The notes under the pieces: model-generated | What the model saw: only the letters and a program-made list of their open reading frames with translations | Databases searched by the model: none | What the model was told of the DNA's origin: nothing | From: a virus | Direction: 5' to 3' (one strand) | IMG/VR virus record: IMGVR_UViG_3300028802_000022 | Coordinates: 1 to 49,802 of that record | Length of the DNA: 49,802 bases | Shown here: one piece after another, positions 6,936 through 13,778 of the stretch | Layout of the letters: every line of letters begins with the position of its first letter | How positions within the stretch are numbered: the first letter of the stretch is position 1 | Made by a program: the position numbers and the translations under genes

Positions 6936-7308
6936 TGCAGCATCCTTTGGGTTCTATATTTTCATCAAGATCGAATATGTCTGGTAGACGTTCGTTTAGA
7001 CCGACGAAAAGACGACATCGGTAGGTCGATGGGCCTCCCCATTGGCAGTTTTCGCAGCGGACTTCTCGATCGACTAGGCCAGACTCTTCGGCGGTGACTA
7101 AGGACTCAGTTGGGTAACCGGAAGGTTGAGGTTCCCCATAGATGTAGAAACCACATGAAGCCGAGCCAGGAACTCGAACACGAGGGCCATGAATAGTGCA
7201 GCGGTTATCGCCTTTGACCCACATCTCACACGAAGAGCATTGGGCAAAGTCAGGAGTGTCTGGTTCGGGATTGAGATAAAGAAAAGCATCCCTCTCGACT
7301 TTGTTCAT
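6910..7308 (-). CDS. Cysteine-rich putative metal-binding protein
   Basis: 132 aa from ATG 7308, which overlaps the previous stop as ATGA and has AAGGA upstream; an in-frame start at 7380 is therefore rejected. It has two cysteine groups: CSSCEMWVKGDNRC with a later SCGFYIYG, and VRCENCQWGG with YRCRLF and KGCC near the C terminus. This looks like a duplicated Cys4 zinc-binding unit. Conserved in phages by impression only; function unknown. Confidence 0.68.
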   Translation of the reverse strand: MNKVERDAFLYLNPEPDTPDFAQCSSCEMWVKGDNRCTIHGPRVRVPGSASCGFYIYGEPQPSGYPTESLVTAEESGLVDREVRCENCQWGGPSTYRCRLFVGLNERLPDIFDLDENIEPKGCCNAQQPGQT

Positions 7309-7505
7309 TGAAGTCTTCCTTGAGCCAGAATAGTTAGGTGATGCTGCATTTTCTTCATATTTTCGCTTACCGCTAACCATGCTAATGCAAGCCTCGTGCT
7401 ATCGTTTGCTTGGAGAAGATGGGCCATCATTGCAGCTTCTTCTTGAGCTTTCCGAAGGTACTCAAGGAGTCTTGCGTAGGTTTCGCCTTGGGTTGGGATT
7501 GACAT
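7305..7505 (-). CDS. Hypothetical helical protein
   Basis: 66 aa, almost entirely helical (ARLLEYLRKAQEEAAMMAHL). ATG overlaps the previous TAA as TAATG, with CGGAG upstream. It resembles small phage proteins of unknown role that dimerise through a coiled coil. Confidence 0.6.
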   Translation of the reverse strand: MSIPTQGETYARLLEYLRKAQEEAAMMAHLLQANDSTRLALAWLAVSENMKKMQHHLTILAQGRLQ

Positions 7506-7792
7506 TAGAGTCTCCGTTTAAACTTGGTCATCATAGGCGAGACTATGCTCATGATGTTGAAGTTGGATTTAGGGGCCGAGCCAGTATCGACTTCGTAGTG
7601 GTCGGGCCAATCAGTCGGTGGGGGTCCAGGTGGTGGTACATCTAGCTTCCCAAGCGAGAGATGCCAATAGGGATAAGCCCTATGACCTGAGGTAGGAATG
7701 ATCCAGCCTTCTTCGTCGCCGATTTGAAGCTTCTCGGCAATGTCAAAGGCTGGTTCACCCCTGACCTTATGTAAGATCAGGTAAGCACTCAT
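7505..7792 (-). CDS. Conserved phage hypothetical protein
   Basis: 95 aa opening MSAYLILHKVRGEPAFDIAE and continuing GDEEGWIIPTSGHRAYPYWH, a layout seen in many podovirus early operons. A proline-rich turn follows, and the chain ends KFKRRL. ATG coupled to the upstream stop as ATGA. Function unknown. Confidence 0.68.
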   Translation of the reverse strand: MSAYLILHKVRGEPAFDIAEKLQIGDEEGWIIPTSGHRAYPYWHLSLGKLDVPPPGPPPTDWPDHYEVDTGSAPKSNFNIMSIVSPMMTKFKRRL

Positions 7793-8298
7793 TTACCATG
7801 AACCTTAAGGTAGGCAGTGACATCCTTTTGATGGTCGATCACTAACTGCCTTGTTTTCTTTTCATCCGTTGGGGTTTGGTTATAGATTTCCCTCATGAAG
7901 TCCCTGTGACGTTTCTGGACCAGTTGATACTTTGTTAGTTCAGCACGGGCGGGAGCAGCCCCAGAAAGCTTTAAGGCATCTTGGACGCTCATGTAGCCCG
8001 TTTCCTTAGCCAGTTCCATGATTTCTTTACGCTTCCCATAGAGTCGCATCCAATTACTGGCCGTGCTTTGGCTGAACTTGAAGTTATCTCTTAGCCACGG
8101 ACCCCACTTGCCACGAAACACTCTGTCCTTTGCTTTAAGTAGGTATCCGCCAGCGGCTATTGCGCTATTTAAAGCGTCGTGAGAAGAGTCAACTGCATCC
8201 CTTGCGCAGGTGCTGATCTTACTGGCCAATTCGGATAGCTCGATCCTATGCCTGTCTGTGGAGTAGACAACTTGTTCGGTACTTGTATGTATTTGCAT
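7789..8298 (-). CDS. DUF3102-like DNA-binding protein
   Basis: 169 aa from ATG 8298 (GAGGT 8 nt upstream); an in-frame GTG at 8325 has no SD. The middle carries AIAAGGYLLKAKDRVFRGKW, then GPWLRDNFKFSQSTASNWMR, the signature of DUF3102-type proteins: a helix-turn-helix-like segment (S-x-S-T-A-x-x-W-M-R-L) used by phages and plasmids in ParB/KorB-like contexts. A role in early gene control or partition-like DNA binding is inferred. The C terminus is a long basic helix. Confidence 0.7.
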   Translation of the reverse strand: MQIHTSTEQVVYSTDRHRIELSELASKISTCARDAVDSSHDALNSAIAAGGYLLKAKDRVFRGKWGPWLRDNFKFSQSTASNWMRLYGKRKEIMELAKETGYMSVQDALKLSGAAPARAELTKYQLVQKRHRDFMREIYNQTPTDEKKTRQLVIDHQKDVTAYLKVHGK

Positions 8299-8303
8299 TG
8301 GTT

Positions 8304-8372
8304 CTACCTCATCGGTACTTGACACTGGGTTAAGATTACGATTACGATCACCAGGAAGATTACCTTGTTCAT
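8304..8372 (-). CDS. 22-residue membrane or lipoprotein-like micro-gene
   Basis: ATG 8372 overlaps the previous TGA as ATGA, with AGGA 7 nt upstream; TAG at 8304-8306. The peptide starts MNK, then has an unbroken hydrophobic run (VIFLVIVIVIL) followed by TQC, so it resembles a minimal signal/lipobox peptide. The stop falls just before the SD of the next gene. Its position and coupling make it more than chance, but it may only serve translational coupling. Confidence 0.48.
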   Translation of the reverse strand: MNKVIFLVIVIVILTQCQVPMR

Positions 8373-8686
8373 ATCAATCCTAGCTTTCGTAAAGTCTCAC
8401 GTGCATTTATTATTTGCGCGGGCGTGAACTTAAGTTTCTCTTTAGGCCTACGAACCATAGACTCATCGTAGGAGATTTTCTCTATTTGGGCTTGGGTTGG
8501 TTCACCTTTAGAGCCTAGTTCGGCCTTAGCATCTCGAGATCGGGCGAGAACTAGGATTTTGTTAAGGCCAACAGAGTTGTTAGGGACCTTGACTGTATGG
8601 GTTGTATGCCCATTGATTGCTGGAAGCTCAGCGTAGATGTTATCTGAGTCAGACCAGATCGAGAATGCCCAAGGAGGTTTAATCAT
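8369..8686 (-). CDS. Hypothetical protein
   Basis: 105 aa: a beta-rich first half (WAFSIWSDSDNIYAELPAIN, then TVKVPNNSVGL) and a helical second half ending FTPAQIINARETLRKLGLI. Coupled to the upstream gene by ATGA. It resembles small conserved phage proteins of unknown function from podovirus early regions. Confidence 0.62.
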   Translation of the reverse strand: MIKPPWAFSIWSDSDNIYAELPAINGHTTHTVKVPNNSVGLNKILVLARSRDAKAELGSKGEPTQAQIEKISYDESMVRRPKEKLKFTPAQIINARETLRKLGLI

Positions 8687-8982
8687 GGCTCACCATCCCC
8701 ATCTACATCGCCATGATAACGCGCGAGTTGAGCGTCGGTCGGCTTGAGTTCCAACGAGCGCCGCAACGCTGCGTTTTCAATCCGTAGCCGGTCGATCTCG
8801 GCCTTCTGGCTGTCCTGAAGCTCCTTGTGCATCACAATCAGCCCGTCGCGGTTGCAGACCTTCTCTTGTAGACGTTCGACTTCGACTCGATCATATTTAC
8901 GAAGCTCACGGCAGGTTGCCAAGGCATCTTCGAGCTTTTGAATTTTCTCAGCCCATTCCTGAGCTATTGTTCGCTGGTTCAT
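8683..8982 (-). CDS. Coiled-coil protein
   Basis: 99 aa from ATG 8982, which overlaps the previous stop as ATGA and has TTGGAGG upstream. The longer in-frame reading from 9135 is rejected because it runs through the upstream gene. Residues 5-80 are heptad-rich (WAEKIQKLEDALATCREL, KAEIDRLRIENAALRRSLEL) and the tail is acidic. A scaffold-like or regulatory role is a guess. Confidence 0.62.
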   Translation of the reverse strand: MNQRTIAQEWAEKIQKLEDALATCRELRKYDRVEVERLQEKVCNRDGLIVMHKELQDSQKAEIDRLRIENAALRRSLELKPTDAQLARYHGDVDGDGEP

Positions 8983-9266
8983 AACCGCCTCCAAGACTTC
9001 CTCGGAGAATTCTCTAGTAGTTGTCCTGTTTCCGAATTGTAGTAGTACCACTTCCTGTTGTCCCAATCGAGGAACCAGGAAGTGTTGATGCGGTTTGCCG
9101 AGACAAACTCGGGAAACATCTGCCGATGACGGCAACTATCGCGAACACCAGCAGGACACTCACAAGTGCTTCGAGTAGTGATATATGAGCTTTCAACTTC
9201 GAAGTCCTCATCGAATTTGGTTATTCGGATTGCATCATCGACGGATTTGGCGGAATAGAGAGTCAT
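8979..9266 (-). CDS. SWIM-type zinc finger protein
   Basis: 95 aa with CECPAGVRDSCRH (CxC-x(8)-CxH), the defining SWIM zinc-binding pattern, usually used in DNA or protein contacts. A tryptophan/tyrosine-rich segment (WFLDWDNRKWYYYN) and a C-terminal SWRRL tail follow. GAGG before ATG; coupled by ATGA to the gene above. Function unknown. Confidence 0.68.
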   Translation of the reverse strand: MTLYSAKSVDDAIRITKFDEDFEVESSYITTRSTCECPAGVRDSCRHRQMFPEFVSANRINTSWFLDWDNRKWYYYNSETGQLLENSPRKSWRRL

Positions 9267-9481
9267 CGGAAGCCCTCGATGAAGCGTTTGGCTCCGTCAT
9301 AGTCATTGTTCATTGCATAGAACAGACCTAATGGAGCCATTTTCGCCTCGATGCCACTGAATTCTGGATGTTTGCCGAGGTCTGACATCATTGAGGCAAT
9401 TGCATCAGCGACCTTTCCTCGATTGAGATATTCTCTAGCTCGGGCTTTGCACCATTCCAGATGTTCTTCTCTGGTTTTCAT
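9263..9481 (-). CDS. Conserved small phage protein
   Basis: 72 aa opening MKTREEHLEWCKARAREYLN with ADAIASMMSDLGKHPE, a pattern widespread in phage early regions and of unknown function. It is all-helical and TPR-like in appearance. ATGA overlaps at both ends fix both boundaries. Confidence 0.75.
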   Translation of the reverse strand: MKTREEHLEWCKARAREYLNRGKVADAIASMMSDLGKHPEFSGIEAKMAPLGLFYAMNNDYDGAKRFIEGFR

Positions 9482-9735
9482 GACTTCGGCCCTTGAGTGA
9501 CGGCCTTAGGCATTTGCTCATCTAAGCGAGGCTCCTGGCGTGGCATGTATTGTTGGAGTTTCGCTCGTTCTTGATCTAAGGCAGTATATTCACGCTCGAA
9601 CATGTTTACGATTTCCATTAATCTCTTGGCTCGCTCAACACCTTCCTTGTAGATTTCACGTCGCCATTCTTCGTTGTCGGCCCGCATGTTCTGCGAAAGT
9701 CGCATCAAGAGTTCTATCCGATCTATATCAGCCAT
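9478..9735 (-). CDS. Coiled-coil hypothetical protein
   Basis: 85 aa, charged helices throughout (LLMRLSQNMRADNEEWRREI, ERAKRLMEIVNMFEREYTAL) with a proline-rich C-terminal tail. Its ATG abuts the TAA of the upstream gene. No family is recognised. Confidence 0.6.
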   Translation of the reverse strand: MADIDRIELLMRLSQNMRADNEEWRREIYKEGVERAKRLMEIVNMFEREYTALDQERAKLQQYMPRQEPRLDEQMPKAVTQGPKS

Positions 9736-10062
9736 TTAGTCCTCCATGATTTTAGCTACGTTCGTGCTGTCAATTGAGACGGTGGTATATTCAGTTCGGA
9801 AGCTTAGGCCCCAATCGGTTGCTTGCTTTCGCATTTCGGCAACTCGTTGATTGGAGAGAGGCTGAAACATCCAGAACTTATCAATGAAAGCTGTGCCACA
9901 AGGGGTCAGGCCTTTGACGAACCATTTGCCGCATAGAGGTTCGATCGGCGAGATCAGGAGATCGATTCCTGGGCCTGGACGTGCGCCGAGGATCGAGAAG
10001 GCTCGCTCTTCGTTGTTCTTTGCGTATGCGGCGAGGGTCTTAACGAGTGACTTTAATGACAT
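9736..10062 (-). CDS. Hypothetical protein
   Basis: 108 aa from ATG 10062 with CGGAG 8 nt upstream; a longer reading from 10275 would lie over the upstream zinc-finger gene and is rejected. It has an N-terminal helix (LKSLVKTLAAYAKNNEERA) and a C-terminal alpha/beta part (GKWFVKGLTPCGTAFIDKFW). Function unknown. Confidence 0.58.
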   Translation of the reverse strand: MSLKSLVKTLAAYAKNNEERAFSILGARPGPGIDLLISPIEPLCGKWFVKGLTPCGTAFIDKFWMFQPLSNQRVAEMRKQATDWGLSFRTEYTTVSIDSTNVAKIMED

Positions 10063-10345
10063 GAAACGGACTCCGTTTGGCTTCAGCTTGGCATTTCTTC
10101 GAACACCACTTAGGTTTGAAACGAAGCATGTGCATTGTGTGCCTCGTTCGTGGGTTGTAACTCGGAAAGAATCTTTGCTTGCAGGTTTCGCAGTACAATG
10201 GTCTTTGTTTGGCCTTGCCGGCAGCAATTCTTCGATCTCTTTCCTTTCGGTATTGGTATTCAACATAACAATCATGAGAGCAGGTCAACAATCTACCTTC
10301 CGGGAGATCGTCTTCGCAGATCACACATTCCGTTTGCTTAGACAT
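10040..10345 (-). CDS. Zinc-ribbon protein, first gene of the early operon
   Basis: 101 aa from ATG 10345, about 24 nt after the predicted early transcription start. Three Cys pairs: CVICEDDLPEGRLLTCSHDC, YCETC and WCSKKC, joined by a basic helix (YQYRKERDRRIAAGKAKQR). The spacing suggests two zinc ribbons and nucleic-acid binding. The HNH catalytic histidines are not clear, so it is not called a nuclease. As the first early gene it may act on host or phage transcription; this is inference. Confidence 0.65.
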   Translation of the reverse strand: MSKQTECVICEDDLPEGRLLTCSHDCYVEYQYRKERDRRIAAGKAKQRPLYCETCKQRFFPSYNPRTRHTMHMLRFKPKWCSKKCQAEAKRSPFHVIKVTR

Positions 10346-10375
10346 GTCTTGTGTATACCTGGTGGCCCAGTATAC

Positions 10376-10404
10376 AGTATAGCACAACCCTCATGACTTT
10401 TCAA
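10376..10404 (-). promoter_or_regulatory. Leftward early promoter (sigma70-like)
   Basis: On the minus strand TTGAAA (10399-10404) and TATACT (10376-10381) are separated by 17 nt. The -10 lies in an 11-bp near-perfect palindrome (TATACTGTATA), which may be an operator. A 25-base core around the -10 is identical to the late promoter at 16.6 kb. Transcription would begin near 10369, just before the first early gene. Confidence 0.75.
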
Positions 10405-10701
10405 GGAGAAATTTGATCGTCCAGCAAGAGAATCTTGCCGAGTTAGAGAGAAACCTTGATGGGATTTAAAAGTTCGTAGGTTGAATGCCCTAAGGGAATT
10501 GTATATTTTCCCAAGGATTTTTTTGTTGCACCGCACCGGCTGCGGAACGAAACGAGAACGAACCGAGAACGAACCGTGACCGCTATGCGTTTTTTGCATG
10601 GCTGCTATGCGCCACAAAATGACCTTTTTTTCGCCACAATTTCGCCACAATTTTGTGGGACAATACCCAAGCCTACAGACACAACCCAAGGACAGATCCC
10701 A
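10405..10701. promoter_or_regulatory. Intergenic control region between divergent operons, with 11-bp-phased repeats
   Basis: No gene is seen here. Tandem CGAGAACGAAC copies lie at 10553 and 10564. CTATGCG lies at 10583 and 10605. CGCCACAAAA/CGCCACAATT lie at 10610, 10632 and 10643, followed by an inverted TTTTGTGGG (10651-10659). Spacings of 11 or 22 put copies on one face of the helix. The region is an operator, promoter or origin candidate for the rightward genes. No clear -35/-10 pair was found. Confidence 0.6.
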
Positions 10702-10911
10702 ATGACAAACACCCGAGCAGCAGCCCTTGTAGTCCAAGCGATAGTCGAGACTATTGAGGAAACCGGAGACAATGGCGCACCATTGGGGATTATGTATGCA
10801 GCCCTGATGGGAATGATCTCTTACGAGAGCTTTATGAATGTAATCAGTGCCCTGGCGCAAGCCGGGGTTATTCGTGTTAGCAATCACGTAGCATATGCGG
10901 TGAAGTCATGA
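10702..10911 (+). CDS. Small winged-helix-like protein
   Basis: 69 aa from ATG 10702 with AAGGA 9 nt upstream; an in-frame start at 10576 lies in the repeat region and is rejected. GDNGAPLGIMYAALMGMISY followed by ALAQAGVIRVSNHVAY matches a common small phage protein with a wHTH-like fold. First gene of the rightward accessory module. A DNA-binding role is inferred. Confidence 0.68.
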   Translation: MTNTRAAALVVQAIVETIEETGDNGAPLGIMYAALMGMISYESFMNVISALAQAGVIRVSNHVAYAVKS

Positions 10912-11090
10912 AACATATCCTTGTGTTTGACCATGCTTTCCGGCTTGGGCAATACATTACCAAGTGCATCGGGCCATTCGATACCATTGAGGAGGCAGAG
11001 CAATGGTATTTCAATGCCAAGAAGACTTGGGCGATGCACGAAGAATTGCCCCATGTCGAGGTAGAGACAATCTTGGACAAGGATAGCTGA
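10908..11090 (+). CDS. Hypothetical protein
   Basis: 60 aa, start coupled to the previous stop as ATGA. Compact alpha/beta (ILVFDHAFRLGQYITK, then EEAEQWYFNAKKTW). No family is recognised. Confidence 0.55.
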   Translation: MKHILVFDHAFRLGQYITKCIGPFDTIEEAEQWYFNAKKTWAMHEELPHVEVETILDKDS

Positions 11091-11091
11091 T

Positions 11092-11298
11092 ATGGATATC
11101 CCTGAAGACTATTCAGTGCCAGAGAATGCTATCCATTGGGGTACAAATTGGTTTGACCCCAATATCGTGTATGGTCCAGAGGGATGCTTATATGATTATA
11201 GGCATTTGCCTACGACGGAAGTGACGAATGCCTTGGCTATGCCCTATGAAAGGGTTATGCCTTTTGTTAAGCTCATGATATTGAGGAGGAAGTCATGA
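11092..11298 (+). CDS. Hypothetical protein
   Basis: 68 aa, one base after the previous stop. Aromatic-rich N-terminal half (NAIHWGTNWFDPNIVYG), basic end MILRRKS. Function unknown. Confidence 0.55.
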   Translation: MDIPEDYSVPENAIHWGTNWFDPNIVYGPEGCLYDYRHLPTTEVTNALAMPYERVMPFVKLMILRRKS

Positions 11299-11489
11299 AG
11301 CCCGGCGCAGTCAAGATGAGATATCCTGGGGGTGACCCAGAGAATGGTCCGGCTTATATGCAGCAATGGACAGGGGAAGTATGGCAATGTCTTGTCCATA
11401 GGCCTGTTCGGGATCAGGCAGACGAGGACTTGTATTGTAAGAATTGCGGAGTATATCTCTGTGATAGCGATGGGAAAAGGAGGAAGTGA
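11295..11489 (+). CDS. Small zinc-ribbon-like protein
   Basis: 64 aa, ATGA coupled. WQCLVHRP, then DEDLYCKNCGVYLC give four spaced cysteines with a nearby His, typical of a single zinc site. Very basic last residues. Function unknown. Confidence 0.58.
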   Translation: MKPGAVKMRYPGGDPENGPAYMQQWTGEVWQCLVHRPVRDQADEDLYCKNCGVYLCDSDGKRRK

Positions 11490-11492
11490 CAA

Positions 11493-11639
11493 ATGGAGAA
11501 TAGCACGATTTACAAAGGCTACACCATTACACGACATAAGAAAGAGGGTTATGTCGTGTCTAAAAATGGTGTTGTTGTAACTTCACAACCATCAATTCAA
11601 TTCGCCATGAAGTTTATTGATGGTGCAACGAAGGAATAA
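11493..11639 (+). CDS. Small hypothetical protein
   Basis: 48 aa. AAGGAGG lies 8 nt before ATG 11493; TAA at 11637-11639. The sequence YKGYTITRHKKEGYVVSKNG reads like a small beta-hairpin protein of the kind many phages carry (strand-turn-strand, then a helix). Function unknown. Confidence 0.6.
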   Translation: MENSTIYKGYTITRHKKEGYVVSKNGVVVTSQPSIQFAMKFIDGATKE

Positions 11640-11640
11640 G

Positions 11641-11680
11641 ATTGCTTCCTGTGCCCTTCAAGGAGGGCACTAGTGGCAAT
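11641..11680 (+). terminator. Two-step hairpin (possible attenuator or terminator)
   Basis: Outer arms ATTGC/GCAAT, symmetric 5x5 internal loop, inner arms GTGCCCT/AGGGCAC with a TCAAGG loop. No U tract follows, so Rho-independent termination is doubtful. It separates two parts of the accessory module. Confidence 0.5.
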
Positions 11681-11772
11681 CCCAGCCAAACCAGAGTGAG
11701 CAATGACTAATGGATGCATACATATGGTCAGGATCACCTGTTATGATGATATCATCAATGGAGAATAAGCAG

Positions 11773-12414
11773 ATGACTATGGAAGCAGAAGCAGAAGTAC
11801 CCAGCACCACTCTCATGGTGCCTGTGACTAAGGCCAAGGGTTCAATCGAGATCGACACAGGTATGCTCCCCGAGCATGTCTATCGAGAGATCATTATCCA
11901 AGGCTGCAAGGTGTTGATTAACCGTGGTATGACCAAGCTTACCAAGGAAGCGTATCCAGACGCCGATCTTCTCAAGGCTGCGGCCATGGAGAAGGCAGAG
12001 GAAACTCTCCAGAATATGTACGATGGTAAGATCCGTATCATGGGCGGGGCCAAGAGCGATAAGGTTCCCCGTGAAGTCATGACCGAAGCCCGACGGATCG
12101 CTAGGGCATTGGTTAAGGACGGGCTTAAGCGAGCTGGTGTGAAGATCAGCTATGTGGAAAGCTCCGAGATTACCAAAGCTGCCAATGTTCTCTTGGCAGA
12201 TCAGCCTACAATCCTCGAACAAGCAAAGGAGGAAGTCGAGCGGCGAGCGAAGGCCGCAAGCAAGGTCACTATCGACGTCAAGGCCATCCCTATCTCTGAG
12301 AAGAGAAAGGCAGCGGCTGAGGCTGCGGCAGCGGCTAAGAAAGCCGATAAGACACTATCGGCGGCCAAGGCAGGGAAAGTCGCTACCCGAGCCCGGCCCG
12401 GACTGAACGCCTAA
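11773..12414 (+). CDS. Hypothetical protein with Ala/Lys-rich tail
   Basis: 213 aa from ATG 11773 (GGAG 9 nt upstream); in-frame ATGs at 11758 and 11710 lack an SD. The first 130 residues are a compact domain (IEIDTGMLPEHVYREIIIQG, then KLTKEAYPDADLLKAAAMEK). The last 70 are Ala/Lys-rich (KRKAAAEAAAAAKKADK) and probably a disordered or helical basic tail that could bind nucleic acid. Flanked by hairpins on both sides, it looks like a strongly expressed single-gene unit. Not recognised. Confidence 0.65.
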   Translation: MTMEAEAEVPSTTLMVPVTKAKGSIEIDTGMLPEHVYREIIIQGCKVLINRGMTKLTKEAYPDADLLKAAAMEKAEETLQNMYDGKIRIMGGAKSDKVPREVMTEARRIARALVKDGLKRAGVKISYVESSEITKAANVLLADQPTILEQAKEEVERRAKAASKVTIDVKAIPISEKRKAAAEAAAAAKKADKTLSAAKAGKVATRARPGLNA

Positions 12415-12421
12415 AGCAATA

Positions 12422-12445
12422 GGGGGAGGGCTTAGGCTCTCCCCC
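12422..12445 (+). terminator. Hairpin after the Ala/Lys-rich gene
   Basis: GGGGGAGGGC and GCTCTCCCCC pair over 10 bp with one G-U pair and a TTAG loop, 8 nt after the stop. The following bases are CA-rich, not a U tract. It may terminate weakly or protect the 3' end. Confidence 0.55.
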
Positions 12446-12474
12446 ACACCCACACACAGATAGGACTTACACAC

Positions 12475-13038
12475 ATGTCTATCGTATCGGAGACTGAGAT
12501 GAAAGAGTTCTTCCAACGGCTTATCGACAGTGTTGCGGAGCTTAGCACACAGGCGAGCAAGGTGGATGGACTAGTCGAACAAGTTCAGCGGCTTAGTGAG
12601 CGGCTGAACAACGTCGAGCAAGAGAATCACAATCTGCATAGCCAGGTTGCTGATGCAAACAATACCGTTGCCCGCATGGACAGCGAGATTAATATTCTGC
12701 GTATCCAAATCGAAAACGAACGGGCTGTTAATCAGTCCCTTCGTGATACCATTGTTCAGCGTGATGCAGGAGTGCAGAGCCTTGAGCAAAGCTTTCGCCA
12801 AGAACAAGACAGCCATAAGATCACCACAAGTGAAAGGGATGATGCAAGGCAGAAGGTCAATGAACTCGAAAGAGTTATCAACGAAGCCAATGACCGGGTT
12901 GCCCAGCTTAGTAGTGATCGAGACAATTGGCGTAACAAGGCCGATGACCTCGATCGAGAAGCTACTGAACTCCGCCAGCGGCTTAATCGAGTCCAAGCAG
13001 TCCTTCAGCCCCTACAGGCTGTCGCAGAAGTGGCCTAG
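12475..13038 (+). CDS. Long coiled-coil protein
   Basis: 187 aa, almost wholly heptad coiled coil (VEQVQRLSERLNNVEQENHN, then EATELRQRLNRVQAVLQPLQ). AGGA lies about 9 nt before the ATG. No enzymatic motif. It may form a rod-like dimer acting as a scaffold or inhibitor. Unrecognised. Confidence 0.65.
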   Translation: MSIVSETEMKEFFQRLIDSVAELSTQASKVDGLVEQVQRLSERLNNVEQENHNLHSQVADANNTVARMDSEINILRIQIENERAVNQSLRDTIVQRDAGVQSLEQSFRQEQDSHKITTSERDDARQKVNELERVINEANDRVAQLSSDRDNWRNKADDLDREATELRQRLNRVQAVLQPLQAVAEVA

Positions 13039-13047
13039 GAGAGGGTT

Positions 13048-13248
13048 ATGCCTCAAATAAACCCTAACATAGACATCATGTCTGTGACTAAGCCAATCGC
13101 ACAGAAGGATTATCCTTGTGTTTGGGGACATGAGCACCCTCATGTTATCCCCAAAGGTAGGAAATATGTGCGGGTGGTCTACGAAGATGAGGGCGGAGAG
13201 GTACAATCCGACCACATCTGCATAGAGTGTTGGACTAAACCGGTCTGA
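13048..13248 (+). CDS. Small Cys-containing protein
   Basis: 66 aa, AGGAG before ATG 13048; an internal ATG 30 nt later is a possible alternative. DYPCVWGHEHPHVIPKGRKY, then HICIECW: one N-terminal Cys/His group and one CxxC group, like a single zinc site. Function unknown. Confidence 0.6.
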   Translation: MPQINPNIDIMSVTKPIAQKDYPCVWGHEHPHVIPKGRKYVRVVYEDEGGEVQSDHICIECWTKPV

Positions 13249-13251
13249 GTC

Positions 13252-13288
13252 AAGAAGGGGCGAGGTCTGATCAACCTCGCCTATTCTT
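13252..13288 (+). terminator. Terminator-like hairpin
   Basis: Arms GGCGAGGT/ACCTCGCC with a CTGATCA loop, extended by flanking AAGAA/TTCTT. It begins 4 nt after the stop of the previous gene. This is the most terminator-like of the small-gene hairpins, with a T-containing 3' side. Confidence 0.6.
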
Positions 13289-13310
13289 GTATCTAAATGG
13301 AGGATAGGAC

Positions 13311-13469
13311 ATGACTGAATTTCGCTGGCATACGGTGTTGTATGATCTCGATGATAAAGTCTTAGACATAATCGAGACTACTACCCTAGACCGTGCTCTT
13401 GCCATGATAAAGGAAGCCTCTTATGAAGTGCATAGGATTACAATGGTTTACATGGAGGAAGTGTCATGA
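13311..13469 (+). CDS. Small hypothetical protein
   Basis: 52 aa. GGAGG lies 8 nt before ATG 13311; the stop overlaps the next ATG as ATGA. RWHTVLYDLDDKVLDIIETT followed by a helix reads as a small alpha/beta fold. No family recognised. Confidence 0.58.
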   Translation: MTEFRWHTVLYDLDDKVLDIIETTTLDRALAMIKEASYEVHRITMVYMEEVS

Positions 13470-13699
13470 CAATGTTCGCATGGAAGGACCAGGAGGAAGC
13501 CTTTGGAGCATTTCCGCCCTGTGAAATACTCCATACAAGCCTACACAAAGCTAAGATTCGCCAACATATCTGTAGCGAATGCTTTGCCCCAATCCATATC
13601 AATGAACTCTATACCTGTACGGTCTATAAAGAGACTGACACAGGTAAGATGTCACAGTTCAAGTGTCATGTAACTTGCCCTTATGAGGATGTGTTATGA
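13466..13699 (+). CDS. Small zinc-finger-like protein
   Basis: 77 aa, ATGA coupled at both ends. HICSECFAPIHINELYTC, then FKCHVTC: two CxxC-type groups plus histidines. A metal-binding small protein; function unknown. Confidence 0.58.
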   Translation: MTMFAWKDQEEAFGAFPPCEILHTSLHKAKIRQHICSECFAPIHINELYTCTVYKETDTGKMSQFKCHVTCPYEDVL

Positions 13700-13776
13700 C
13701 AGACGAAACCTTGTTCTTTCTCAACCTAGCAGGCATCGCAATTGGTCTAGTCTTGACGTTCCTATATGGAGTCTAG
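13696..13776 (+). CDS. 26-residue single-span membrane peptide
   Basis: ATG 13696 overlaps the previous stop as ATGA with GAGG 8 nt upstream; TAG at 13774-13776. Short acidic start (MTDE), then one hydrophobic helix (FFLNLAGIAIGLVLTFLYGV). Probably an inner-membrane peptide. Followed 3 nt later by a second one. Confidence 0.5.
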   Translation: MTDETLFFLNLAGIAIGLVLTFLYGV

Positions 13777-13778
13777 CT

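Noticed and set aside
10040-10345. HNH nuclease call for the first early gene
   Set aside because: Cys pairs suggest zinc ribbons, but the catalytic His-Asn-His set is not evident.
10576-10701. N-terminal extension of the first accessory gene
   Set aside because: The extension consists of the iteron region; ATG 10702 has an SD and begins the conserved part.
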